The translations under genes were made by a program, and so were the position numbers. The notes under the pieces were generated by a model that was given only the letters and a program-made list of their open reading frames with translations, was not told the DNA's origin and did no database searches. Positions 7,950-14,194 of a DNA stretch of 36,196 bases are shown here, piece by piece. This DNA is from a bacterium (GTDB taxonomy: Bacteria; Cyanobacteriota; Vampirovibrionia; Gastranaerophilales; Gastranaerophilaceae): assembly GCA_017633675.1 (NCBI GenBank), contig JAGBOW010000009.1:1-36196 (forward strand). Direction: 5' to 3'. Position 1 is the stretch's first letter. Each line of letters starts with the position of its first letter.

Positions 7950-7955
7950 ATTTTA
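7950..7955 (-). promoter_or_regulatory. -10 box 6 nt before the DUF3137-like gene
   Basis: TAAAAT on the minus strand, then CTTTTT, then ATG. No SD and no strong -35 (TTGCTG at a 19-base spacing). Part of the leaderless set. Confidence 0.45.
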
Positions 7956-7975
7956 TCATAAATAATTAAATTCTC

Positions 7976-8006
7976 AGCAAAATAAAAGAGGACAAAATAT
8001 CCTCTT
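7976..8006 (-). terminator. Intrinsic terminator of tRNA-Lys
   Basis: A 7-bp perfect stem, AAGAGGA-TATTTTG-TCCTCTT on the minus strand, is followed by a T-rich tail (TTTATTTT). It begins seven bases after the 3' end of the tRNA. Confidence 0.8.
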
Positions 8007-8012
8007 CTATTT

Positions 8013-8085
8013 TGCGCTTGGCGCGATTCGAACGCGCGACCTATCCCTTAAAAGGGGAGTGCTCTACCTGCTGAGCTACAAGCGC
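8013..8085 (-). tRNA. tRNA-Lys (UUU)
   Basis: The minus strand folds into a complete 73-base cloverleaf: acceptor GCGCTTG/CAAGCGC, D-arm GCTC...GAGC, anticodon loop CTTTTAA with anticodon UUU, T-arm GCGCG-TTCGAAT-CGCGC and discriminator A. The 27-43 pair is a C-U mismatch. CCA is not encoded (AAA follows). It is a monocistronic unit with its own promoter and terminator. Confidence 0.95.
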
Positions 8086-8114
8086 AAATTGCTATTATTT
8101 CAGCCAGCCAGAAT

Positions 8115-8143
8115 ATACTAACAAGAACAAAATTTGTTGTCAA
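8115..8143 (-). promoter_or_regulatory. Promoter of tRNA-Lys
   Basis: TTGACA (8138-8143), a 17-base spacer and TAGTAT (8115-8120) on the minus strand lie about 30 bases before the tRNA 5' end. No other gene lies between. Confidence 0.65.
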
Positions 8144-8151
8144 GGGTTAAT

Positions 8152-8257
8152 GTGAAATGTGAAAAGTGAGCAGTGAAAAGTCCTTTACAAAAACTATTAT
8201 GTTAAATCATTAACAACTTTGATTTGAACTATTCACTACTCACCACTCACAATTCAC
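8152..8257. repeat. Heptad inverted-repeat element, copy R3
   Basis: The left arm has four heptads (8152-8179) ending in GTCCTTTAC. The core is about 37 bases and contains GTTAA-ATCA-TTAAC. The right arm (8226-8257) is GAAC plus four NNYTCAC heptads. The final heptad provides part of the TAG stop codon of the double-XRE gene. It lies between the tRNA promoter and that gene's 3' end. Confidence 0.8.
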
Positions 8258-8814
8258 TAATCAATAAACTTTTTTGCGCAATCAAGCATGCTTTTAACAA
8301 GTGCACTGTTTGAGTAAATATTCATACCATTAGTTTCAAGAACCTGTTTCATGCGCTTTTCCCAAATTGTATAAATATCTTCCCTGTCAAGCTCCAAAAC
8401 TTTTCCTATCATTTCCAATTCTTTAAAATCAATGGGAATAGGTAATGCACCTCTTAGCATGTCAACAATATCCAAACGCTTTTTTCTCGGAAATGATTTT
8501 AGAAAATTTACCGTTGACATTCCTCTTTTTTTTATAATATTTTTGAAAAATTCTATGGAATCGTCAATTAATAACGGTTCTTGCGGAATTTTATATTCCT
8601 CAAATTCTTCCGGTTCAATCTCCATGACCGTTGCAATACGTTCTAAAGTCGTACTGCGTGTAGAAAACGGGATTGCCTCATCAATCAAATTATAAACATA
8701 AGAAAGAGTTACCCCAATCATTTCGGCAAAATCTTTTTTGTGCAAAGAATTCTTCTCCAAAAATAGTGCAACTTTTTCAGAACTTTTTTGCTGTATTATA
8801 GGTTTGTTTTTCAT
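8257..8814 (-). CDS. Regulator with two tandem XRE-like helix-turn-helix domains
   Basis: A 185-residue protein. Residues 12-70 form an XRE domain: KVALFLEKNSLHKKDFAEMI, then GVTLSYVYNLI, then TTLERIATVMEIEPEEF. Residues 87-145 repeat the same layout (EFFKNIIKKRGMSTVNFLKS, then RKKRLDIVDMLRG, then FKELEMIGKVLELDREDI), so the protein looks like an internal duplication. The second copy lacks the typical recognition helix and may have become a dimerisation or sensing domain. The SD GAGGAT lies seven bases before the ATG. It is monocistronic with unknown targets. It is divergent from pth, but 103 bases apart. Confidence is high that it binds DNA. Confidence 0.8.
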   Translation of the reverse strand: MKNKPIIQQKSSEKVALFLEKNSLHKKDFAEMIGVTLSYVYNLIDEAIPFSTRSTTLERIATVMEIEPEEFEEYKIPQEPLLIDDSIEFFKNIIKKRGMSTVNFLKSFPRKKRLDIVDMLRGALPIPIDFKELEMIGKVLELDREDIYTIWEKRMKQVLETNGMNIYSNSALVKSMLDCAKKFID

Positions 8815-8904
8815 AATTTTATCCTCACATACACAAAATAAAAAGTTTTTATCTTTTTGTTAAGCGAAAACATGGCAACACAGGACGGTAATATTTATTT
8901 GGAG

Positions 8905-8910
8905 TAAAAT
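8905..8910 (+). promoter_or_regulatory. -10 box 7 nt before pth
   Basis: TAAAAT ends seven bases before the ATG at 8918. The nearest SD-like GGAG is 13 bases from the ATG, too far to be typical. A member of the leaderless set, with one extra base. Confidence 0.35.
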
Positions 8911-8917
8911 AATAAGT

Positions 8918-9463
8918 ATGAAACTGATTGCAGGACTCGGAAATATCGGCGAAAAATATTGTTTTACAAGGCACAATGCAGGATTTATGGTGCTTGATAA
9001 ATGGGCAATTGATGATGGATTTTCTTTTCGTGAAGAAAAAAAACTAAAATGTTTTTTATCTAAGAAAGATGATTTGATTTTCATTAAACCGACAACATTT
9101 ATGAATTTGTCCGGCGAAGCGGTGAGGGCGGTTATGGATTATTACAAAATTTCTGCCGATGATATTTTAATAATTTATGACGATATCGCTTTAGATTTAG
9201 GAAAAATAAGATTTAGAGCAAACGGTTCTGATGGCGGGCATAACGGTATAAAATCGATTATTCAGCATGTCGGAACACAAAAATTTGACCGATTAAAAAT
9301 CGGAATAGGACCTCAGCCGAATATTCCTTCAGAAAATTATGTTTTGCAGAACTTTTCAAAAAATGATTTGGACGAATTGAAAGAAATTTTGAAAAAATCT
9401 GTTGATGCGTTAAAATTCTATCTTGATAACGGTATTGAAAAAACGCAGAATAAATTTAATTAA
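8918..9463 (+). CDS. pth: Peptidyl-tRNA hydrolase
   Basis: A 181-residue cytosolic enzyme that hydrolyses the ester bond of peptidyl-tRNA dropped from stalled ribosomes and recycles tRNA. The full Pth signature set is present: GLGN (N9), RHNAGF (catalytic H19), PTTFMNLSG (N63), YDDIALDLG (D88 in the position of E. coli D93) and GSDGGHNGIKSI (N109). The length is slightly short of the usual 185-195. The gene is single. Repeat R4 begins about 40 bases past its stop. Confidence 0.95.
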   Translation: MKLIAGLGNIGEKYCFTRHNAGFMVLDKWAIDDGFSFREEKKLKCFLSKKDDLIFIKPTTFMNLSGEAVRAVMDYYKISADDILIIYDDIALDLGKIRFRANGSDGGHNGIKSIIQHVGTQKFDRLKIGIGPQPNIPSENYVLQNFSKNDLDELKEILKKSVDALKFYLDNGIEKTQNKFN

Positions 9464-9501
9464 TTTAAGGGCATTGTATTTAATGGCGACAAATTTATAA
9501 C

Positions 9502-9600
9502 GTGAGTAGTGAGTGGTTCTTATCGGCACTTTGTGCAAAAAATATTTTGTGCGTTAGCACCGTAAAGAACTATTCACAACTCACTACTCACCATTCACTA
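9502..9600. repeat. Heptad inverted-repeat element, copy R4
   Basis: The left arm has two heptads plus GTTCTTAT (9502-9523). The core contains GCAC-TTT-GTGC and GTGC-GTTA-GCAC mini-hairpins. The right arm is GTAAAGAAC plus four NNYTCAC heptads to 9598, then TA. It lies between pth and the TPR gene. Its last heptad overlaps a possible -35 of the TPR gene. Confidence 0.8.
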
Positions 9601-9622
9601 TTTTATTTTTTTACGCTATAAT
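9594..9622 (+). promoter_or_regulatory. Probable promoter of the TPR gene, -35 inside repeat R4
   Basis: TATAAT (9617-9622, 6/6) is 17 bases downstream of TTCACT (9594-9599, 4/6). TTCACT is the last heptad of R4 plus one base, so the repeat appears to supply the -35 element. Confidence 0.5.
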
Positions 9623-9642
9623 CATCTCAAAAGGAGTATACA

Positions 9643-11046
9643 ATGAGTTTACAGACAGCGGAACAATTTGAAGAAAACGAACAATATACACAGGCTTTTG
9701 AAGAATATAAAAAATTAAACGAAAAAAATCCTAATGATTTAAGTATTCTTGAGAGATTGGGACATTTATCGATTCTTTTGGACAACAAAGAAGAAGCATC
9801 TCAATATTATTCCAAAATTCTGGAATTTGATGCGACAAACCAGCTTGCTTATGAGCAGTTGATGGATATTTATGCAGAAATTGACCGCTACAAATATTAT
9901 ATTTACAGAGGTAATCTGCACATAGTTGACCACAAAACAGAACACGCAATAAACGACTACAAAAAAGCTATAAATTCCGCTCAGACTGATGCGGATATGC
10001 TAAACGCAAGATTTGTTCTCGGAACTCTTTTAGAGCAAAACAACGATAACTTAAAGGCAATTGATGAGTATTTAAAAGTTATTGAATATGATGAAGCGCC
10101 CGAAGAAGCATACGTTCGCCTATCAAACCTTTATATAAAAGAAAATGCATTGGGAAGTGCGATAGAGGTACTTGAAAGAGCTGTTACAAACGGGTTTAAT
10201 ACAACAAATATAAAAGAAAAGTTATCCGATTTGTATTTGCAAAACGGAAATGCCGAAAAAGCAATTGAAACTTCTAATGACGAACTTACAAAAGTCAGAT
10301 GTCTTTTGGATATGGATAAAAAAGACGAAGCATTTGAAAAATTGCAAAAACTTGAAATTCAATACAATCATATCGGTGAATACCACTCCTTAAAGGCACA
10401 GTATTACTACATGACAGGCGATTTTGACAAAGCTTTTGATGAGGTTGAAGAATTCAGCAAAGCAGAACCGAATTCCCCCTTGATTTATCAGATGAGAGCG
10501 TTGATTTATGAAGAAAGAAAAGATGATTTTAATGCGCATTTGAACTGGGGCAAATATAATTTAGTCAGAAACAACAAGGATATTGCGATTAACGAATATC
10601 TAAACGCATATCAATATAAAAATGACGATTTGGATTTGCTGAACACACTCGGAGTTTTGCTTGAAGAATCGGGCGACAAAAATCACGCTATGGAAATGTA
10701 TGAAAAAATTTCTCAGCTTGATGAAACCGACAAAAAAGCACTCTCAAAGCTTGCTGATTTCAGAGAAAGCATTGGAGATTACAGAATGCAGGCAGAATAT
10801 CTTTTGAAATTGTATAAATTGGACAAAAGAAATTCTGATGTCGTAAGACAATTAGGCGAAGCATACGAAAAAATTCACAACAAACCAAATGCTATTGAAT
10901 GTTATGAAAAATACCTTGAAATAGGCAAAGGCAACCCCGATTACGAAAAAATCCAAAAGAAATTGGAAAAATTAAACAATGCCCCGTCCTCAGATGACGA
11001 GGGGCTTTTGGATAAAATCATCGGGTGGTTTATGAAGGATAAATAA
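9643..11046 (+). CDS. Tetratricopeptide repeat protein
   Basis: A 467-residue protein composed almost entirely of TPR-type helix pairs. Examples are AFEEYKKLNEKNPNDLSILERLGHL near residue 19, HAINDYKKAI, KAIDEYLKVIEYDEAPEEAYVRLS, AIEVLERAV, AIECYEKYLEIGKGNPDY and others spaced by about 34 residues. There is no signal peptide or transmembrane segment, so it is probably a cytosolic scaffold. The last 18 residues (DEGLLDKIIGWFMKDK) are an amphipathic tail outside the repeats. The SD AAGGAG lies well before the ATG. It is monocistronic. Partners are unknown. Confidence 0.85.
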   Translation: MSLQTAEQFEENEQYTQAFEEYKKLNEKNPNDLSILERLGHLSILLDNKEEASQYYSKILEFDATNQLAYEQLMDIYAEIDRYKYYIYRGNLHIVDHKTEHAINDYKKAINSAQTDADMLNARFVLGTLLEQNNDNLKAIDEYLKVIEYDEAPEEAYVRLSNLYIKENALGSAIEVLERAVTNGFNTTNIKEKLSDLYLQNGNAEKAIETSNDELTKVRCLLDMDKKDEAFEKLQKLEIQYNHIGEYHSLKAQYYYMTGDFDKAFDEVEEFSKAEPNSPLIYQMRALIYEERKDDFNAHLNWGKYNLVRNNKDIAINEYLNAYQYKNDDLDLLNTLGVLLEESGDKNHAMEMYEKISQLDETDKKALSKLADFRESIGDYRMQAEYLLKLYKLDKRNSDVVRQLGEAYEKIHNKPNAIECYEKYLEIGKGNPDYEKIQKKLEKLNNAPSSDDEGLLDKIIGWFMKDK

Positions 11047-11056
11047 AAATAATTGC

Positions 11057-11076
11057 AGGTCGGATTAATCCGACCT
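11057..11076 (-). terminator. Palindromic terminator between convergent genes
   Basis: A perfect 20-base palindrome, AGGTCGGATTAATCCGACCT, is followed on the minus strand by a T-rich stretch (ATTATTTTTATTT). It can end the Ser-rich gene at 11085. It may also serve the TPR gene on the plus strand, although no T-run follows there. Confidence 0.7.
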
Positions 11077-11084
11077 ATAAAACC

Positions 11085-11360
11085 TTATCTTCTATGCTTA
11101 ATTGTCTTTTTTACTTCAGTTGCAATTTGTTTTGATGCATTATCTAAAGAATTAACAAATTGTTCATACTGTACAGGATGGCGGGTTGCTAAATTTCTTA
11201 TAGCTCTGTTTGAAATAGTTTCACTTGGTGCACCGCCTTTGTAGCTGTATGAATTACTGCCATTTTTAGATACATTAGAACCTTCTGAAGATGATGAGCT
11301 ATAATCGCTTCTGCTTCCCGGTCCGCAAAAACTTACAGGACTAACTGAATAAACTTGCAT
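11085..11360 (-). CDS. Small Ser/Gly-rich protein, unknown function
   Basis: A 91-residue protein with a strong SD (AAAGGGA) before the ATG and a terminator right after it, so it is very likely expressed. It starts MQVYSVSPVSFCGPGSRSDY, followed by a low-complexity Ser/Asn/Gly/Tyr stretch (residues 18-43) and then a basic, helical C-terminal half (ISNRAIRNLATRHPVQYEQF...KKTIKHRR). There is no classical signal peptide and no transmembrane helix. I do not recognise a family. The opposite strand holds a 63-codon frame, but it has no SD and contains the terminator. Confidence 0.65.
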   Translation of the reverse strand: MQVYSVSPVSFCGPGSRSDYSSSSSEGSNVSKNGSNSYSYKGGAPSETISNRAIRNLATRHPVQYEQFVNSLDNASKQIATEVKKTIKHRR

Positions 11361-11487
11361 AAAAATTCCCTTTCTCTTTTGTACGTTATATTAAAATCTC
11401 AAAAAATATTTTTTGTTATTTGTGCATAAATATATTTACATATCTTTACAAAGCATCCTGCAATTAAAAAATTTTTAATAAATACAC

Positions 11488-11523
11488 TTGAAATCCATAA
11501 CAAAATATGTTATTATAATAACA
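11488..11523 (+). promoter_or_regulatory. parDE promoter with palindromic operator
   Basis: TTGAAA (11488-11493), a 17-base spacer and TATTAT (11511-11516) form a promoter about 30 bases before parD. A perfect 16-base palindrome, TGTTATTATAATAACA (11508-11523), covers the -10. This fits autorepression by the RHH antitoxin or the toxin-antitoxin complex. Confidence 0.65.
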
Positions 11524-11548
11524 AAGTTTGATATTATTGAGGTATATT

Positions 11549-11785
11549 ATGAACATATCTTTAACACCGACATTGGAAAAATTCGTGCAAGATAAAGTCG
11601 CATCAGGACTTTATAATTCCGTGAGTGAAGTAATAAGAGAAGCTTTGAGATTGCTTGCCTCGAAGGATGCAATTTCGCAAGAAAGAATTACACAACTTAA
11701 TAAGGATATTACGGAAGGTTGGAATGACACAAATATTTTGGAAGGTCATTCTGCTATGCAAAAATTGATAGATAAGTATGAGTAA
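11549..11785 (+). CDS. parD: ParD-family antitoxin (ribbon-helix-helix)
   Basis: 78 residues from the ATG at 11549, which follows TGAGGT. The frame is open seven codons further upstream, but that start would fall too close to the promoter. MNISLTPTLEKFVQDKVASG, then LYNSVSEVIREALRLL, is the classic ParD/RHH N-terminus: an N-terminal DNA-contacting strand followed by the paired helices. The C-terminal half, ending LEGHSAMQKLIDKYE, is the usual disordered toxin-neutralising segment. The last eight bases overlap parE, so the two are translationally coupled. It binds and neutralises the next gene product and probably represses the operon through the palindrome at the -10. Confidence 0.88.
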   Translation: MNISLTPTLEKFVQDKVASGLYNSVSEVIREALRLLASKDAISQERITQLNKDITEGWNDTNILEGHSAMQKLIDKYE

Positions 11786-12080
11786 ATTAGAACTTGAAAT
11801 TACCTGCAAAGCATACAACGATATGGAAACAATAGCAAACTTTATTGCTAAAGATAATAAATCTGCAGCTAATAAGATGCTAAAATTGTTCTACAAAACT
11901 TTTGACACATTTACAAATCATCCCAATATTGGCAAAATCAGAAAAGATTTTACATATTTAGATGTGCGGTTTTATGTAATAAAAAAGAATTATTTGATTG
12001 TATACAGAATTATTGACAACACAAAACTGCGAATTTTGAGAGTTTTAACCGCATATCAAGATATTTGCAAAGAATTATAG
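11778..12080 (+). CDS. parE: ParE/RelE-superfamily toxin
   Basis: A 100-residue protein with the ParE layout: ITCKAYNDMETIANFIAKDN (two N-terminal helices), SAANKMLKLFYKTFDTFTNHPNIGKIRKDF, then the C-terminal strands VRFYVIKKNYLIVYRIIDNTKLRILRVLTAYQDI. The pattern y.i.Y.i.....i.il.i is typical. ParE members poison DNA gyrase and RelE members cleave mRNA; the sequence places it nearer ParE, especially with a ParD partner. It starts inside the end of parD. Its stop lies six bases into the convergent bioA 3' end, so the two coding regions overlap tail to tail. Confidence 0.87.
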   Translation: MSKLELEITCKAYNDMETIANFIAKDNKSAANKMLKLFYKTFDTFTNHPNIGKIRKDFTYLDVRFYVIKKNYLIVYRIIDNTKLRILRVLTAYQDICKEL

Positions 12081-13418
12081 TAACACTTCCCTCATGCATT
12101 CAAGCGCAACATCCGTTACGTAGTCCATGTCTTTGCGTTCGATTATCAATGGCGGGTTGAAATAGATTACGTCCCCCAAAGGACGCAGGATTACCCCTTT
12201 TTGCAGTGCTTTTTTATAAATTTGGTATCCTAAGCGTAGTTTACTGTCAAACGGTTCTTTTGTTTCCTTGTTTTTTACAAGTTCTATTGCGTTTATCAAA
12301 CCGATATGTCTAATTTCACCGACATTTTTGTGAGATGCAAATTTTTCGTTAATAATTTTATTAAAATAAACGGCATTTTCCTGTGCGGTTTTCAAAATTT
12401 CGCCATCTTCCATTAAATCCAAAACGGCATTTGCGCAAGCGCATGCAAGCGGATTTCCGCTGTATGTATGGCTGTGCATAAAAGCTTTACCCGTATTATA
12501 GTCGTCATAAAATGCATCATAAATCTTTTGAGTTGTTATAAATACCGCCATCGGCATATAACCACCCGTCAAACCTTTGGAAAGGCACATTATATCAGGT
12601 GAAACACCTGAATGTTCAAACGCAAACATCTTTCCTGTTCTGCCATAACCCGTTGCAATCTCATCTGCAATCAAATGAACATTGTATTTATCGCAAAGTT
12701 CCCTCAATTTTCTTAAATAAAGAGAAGGATAAATCTTCATACCCGCAGAGCCCTGCAACAATGGTTCTACAAGAAGTGCCGCCGTTTCATCTCCGTACTT
12801 TTCAAAAGTTTTTTCGGCTTTTTCAGCACATTCGCAATTACAATTATCCCTGCATTTGCCGTACGGACATCTGAAACAGTCTGGGCCTTCTATCCTTACA
12901 ATATCCATCAAAATCGGTTTGTATAATTTTGTATACAAATCGCAGTCACCAACCGATAATGCTCCTATAGTTTCACCGTGGTAAGCCTCAGAAAGCGCCA
13001 TAAATTTTGTTTTCTGCGGATTTCCTGTCTGTTCGTGGTACTGAAAACTCACTTTCATAGCAGCTTCTATTGCTGATGAGCCGTTATCGGTAAAATTGAA
13101 TTTACACAAACCTTTCGGCAAAATTTTAGAAAGTCTTTCACACAACTTAATCGCCTGCTTGTGGGTAAAATTTGCGAAAATAACATGCTCTAATTTATCT
13201 GCCTGCTTTTTGAGTTTTTGCGTAATATACGGATTACAATGCCCCAAAAGGTTGCACCACCATGAACTTATCACATCTACATATTTTTTGCCCTTTGTGT
13301 CGTAAAGATAAATCCCCTCACCTTTTTCTATAACAATCGGCTTTAGTGTTTCGTAATCCTTCATCTGCGAACACGGGTGCCAAATATATTCCAAATCCTT
13401 TTCAGCCCAGTTTTCCAT
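12075..13418 (-). CDS. bioA: Adenosylmethionine-8-amino-7-oxononanoate aminotransferase
   Basis: 447 residues from the ATG at 13418, which has a strong SD (AAGGAG) seven bases away; the frame stays open 25 codons further upstream only through a dispersed repeat. It is a PLP fold-type I class III aminotransferase. It starts MENWAEKDLEYIWHPCSQMK, the WHP-C/S-Q motif typical of BioA. GSSAIEAAMK, ALSEAYHGETIGALSVG, LIADEIATGYGRTGKMFA and LSKGLTGGYMPMAV (PLP lysine) follow in order. A Cys-rich insertion (PDCFRCPYGKCRDNCNCEC) occupies the place where related BioA proteins carry a shorter CxRCPxG segment. It converts KAPA to DAPA with SAM as amino donor. The ATG overlaps the bioD stop (TAATG), so translation is coupled. 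Confidence 0.95.
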   Translation of the reverse strand: MENWAEKDLEYIWHPCSQMKDYETLKPIVIEKGEGIYLYDTKGKKYVDVISSWWCNLLGHCNPYITQKLKKQADKLEHVIFANFTHKQAIKLCERLSKILPKGLCKFNFTDNGSSAIEAAMKVSFQYHEQTGNPQKTKFMALSEAYHGETIGALSVGDCDLYTKLYKPILMDIVRIEGPDCFRCPYGKCRDNCNCECAEKAEKTFEKYGDETAALLVEPLLQGSAGMKIYPSLYLRKLRELCDKYNVHLIADEIATGYGRTGKMFAFEHSGVSPDIMCLSKGLTGGYMPMAVFITTQKIYDAFYDDYNTGKAFMHSHTYSGNPLACACANAVLDLMEDGEILKTAQENAVYFNKIINEKFASHKNVGEIRHIGLINAIELVKNKETKEPFDSKLRLGYQIYKKALQKGVILRPLGDVIYFNPPLIIERKDMDYVTDVALECMREVLL

Positions 13419-14128
13419 TATATCTCCTTGAAAATGTTTATTAAAAATCCCTCCACCGCTTTGCGGTTCCCCTCCTTTTGACAAGGAAGGCATTTTATCT
13501 CTTTATCATTTTTTCTTACGGTGGTAATAATTTTTATCCCCGTCAGTTTTTCGATTTTTTCTTTGTTATCAACCTGCATAAAATCATTTTCATCATAATT
13601 ATTCAAAATTATACCTGAAATATTTATATTATGTTGCTTTGCATATTCTACAGTCAAAACGGTTGAATTTATTGTACCCAGTTTGGCGTCTGCAACTATT
13701 ATTATATCAAGCCCAAGCACTTTTATAACATCAGGGAGTAAAAGTTCCTGACCTTTTCGCATGTTAAACGGACAAATAATTCCGCCGGCACCCTCAACCA
13801 ATACATAATCATATTTTTCACAAACTTTTTGGAAATCAGATTTAATTTTGTCAATTTTGATTTCGATATTGGCTCTTTCAGATGCAAGATGAGGGGACAG
13901 AGCCTCTGTAAACGGATAAGATACAAAATCCATCGGATTTCCGTCTAATCCCGCAACTTTAAAAACATATTCAACATCAGAAAGTTTTCCTTCCTCAATT
14001 CCGCTCATTGCAGGTTTATAATATCCACAATTCAAACCTGATTTTTTCAAATTTTTCAATATAAGTGCCGAAACGTATGTTTTTCCGACATCTGTACCAG
14101 TTGCTGTTATAAATATCCCTTTTGTCAT
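13418..14128 (-). CDS. bioD: Dethiobiotin synthetase
   Basis: A 236-residue ATP-dependent carboxylase that closes the ureido ring of DAPA to give dethiobiotin. GIFITATGTDVGKTYVSALI carries the P-loop (GTDVGKT) at residues 10-16. KPAMSGI, SPHLASE and LVEGAGGIICPF (residues about 110-122) are family motifs, as is IIIVADAKLGTINST. The last 25 residues or so (CLPCQKEGNRKAVEGFLIN) are encoded by a dispersed repeat (13443-13491) and do not look like a normal BioD C-terminus. The SD GAGGAT precedes the ATG. A strong hairpin lies in the leader. First gene of the bioDA pair; other bio genes are not in the window. Confidence 0.95.
   Translation of the reverse strand: MTKGIFITATGTDVGKTYVSALILKNLKKSGLNCGYYKPAMSGIEEGKLSDVEYVFKVAGLDGNPMDFVSYPFTEALSPHLASERANIEIKIDKIKSDFQKVCEKYDYVLVEGAGGIICPFNMRKGQELLLPDVIKVLGLDIIIVADAKLGTINSTVLTVEYAKQHNINISGIILNNYDENDFMQVDNKEKIEKLTGIKIITTVRKNDKEIKCLPCQKEGNRKAVEGFLINIFKEI
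13443..13491. repeat. Dispersed palindromic repeat within the bioD 3' end
   Basis: The segment carries ACCGC-TTT-GCGGT, the complementary flanks CCCTCC...GGAGGG on the minus strand and CCTT-GTCA-AAAGG. It looks like a mobile repeat with little resemblance to BioD coding sequence. It is read through in two frames, giving the bioD C-terminus and an upstream extension of bioA. Confidence 0.55.
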
Positions 14129-14146
14129 TTATCCTCTCAATAGTCA

Positions 14147-14173
14147 AATGGTTGAACAAACCGTTCAACCATT
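14147..14173 (-). promoter_or_regulatory. Strong inverted repeat in the bioD leader
   Basis: AATGGTTGAAC-N5-GTTCAACCATT forms an 11-bp perfect stem 18 bases before the bioD ATG and 21 bases after the upstream stop codon. No T-run follows, so it is not a clear terminator. It could be an operator or an RNA structure next to the SD. It does not match the BirA operator pattern (TTGTAAACC type). Confidence 0.55.
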
Positions 14174-14194
14174 CAACATTACAACTTTTAAACT

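Noticed and set aside
11053-11244. A 63-codon plus-strand frame opposite the Ser-rich gene
   Set aside because: It has no SD, starts inside the terminator region, and the opposite strand has a proper SD and terminator.
13419-13493. Upstream extension of bioA
   Set aside because: It is translated from a dispersed repeat within bioD, while the ATG at 13418 has a strong SD and the BioA start motif.
14147-14173. BirA operator upstream of bioD
   Set aside because: The inverted repeat lacks the TTGTAAACC/GGTTTACAA half-sites and their 14-16 base spacing.
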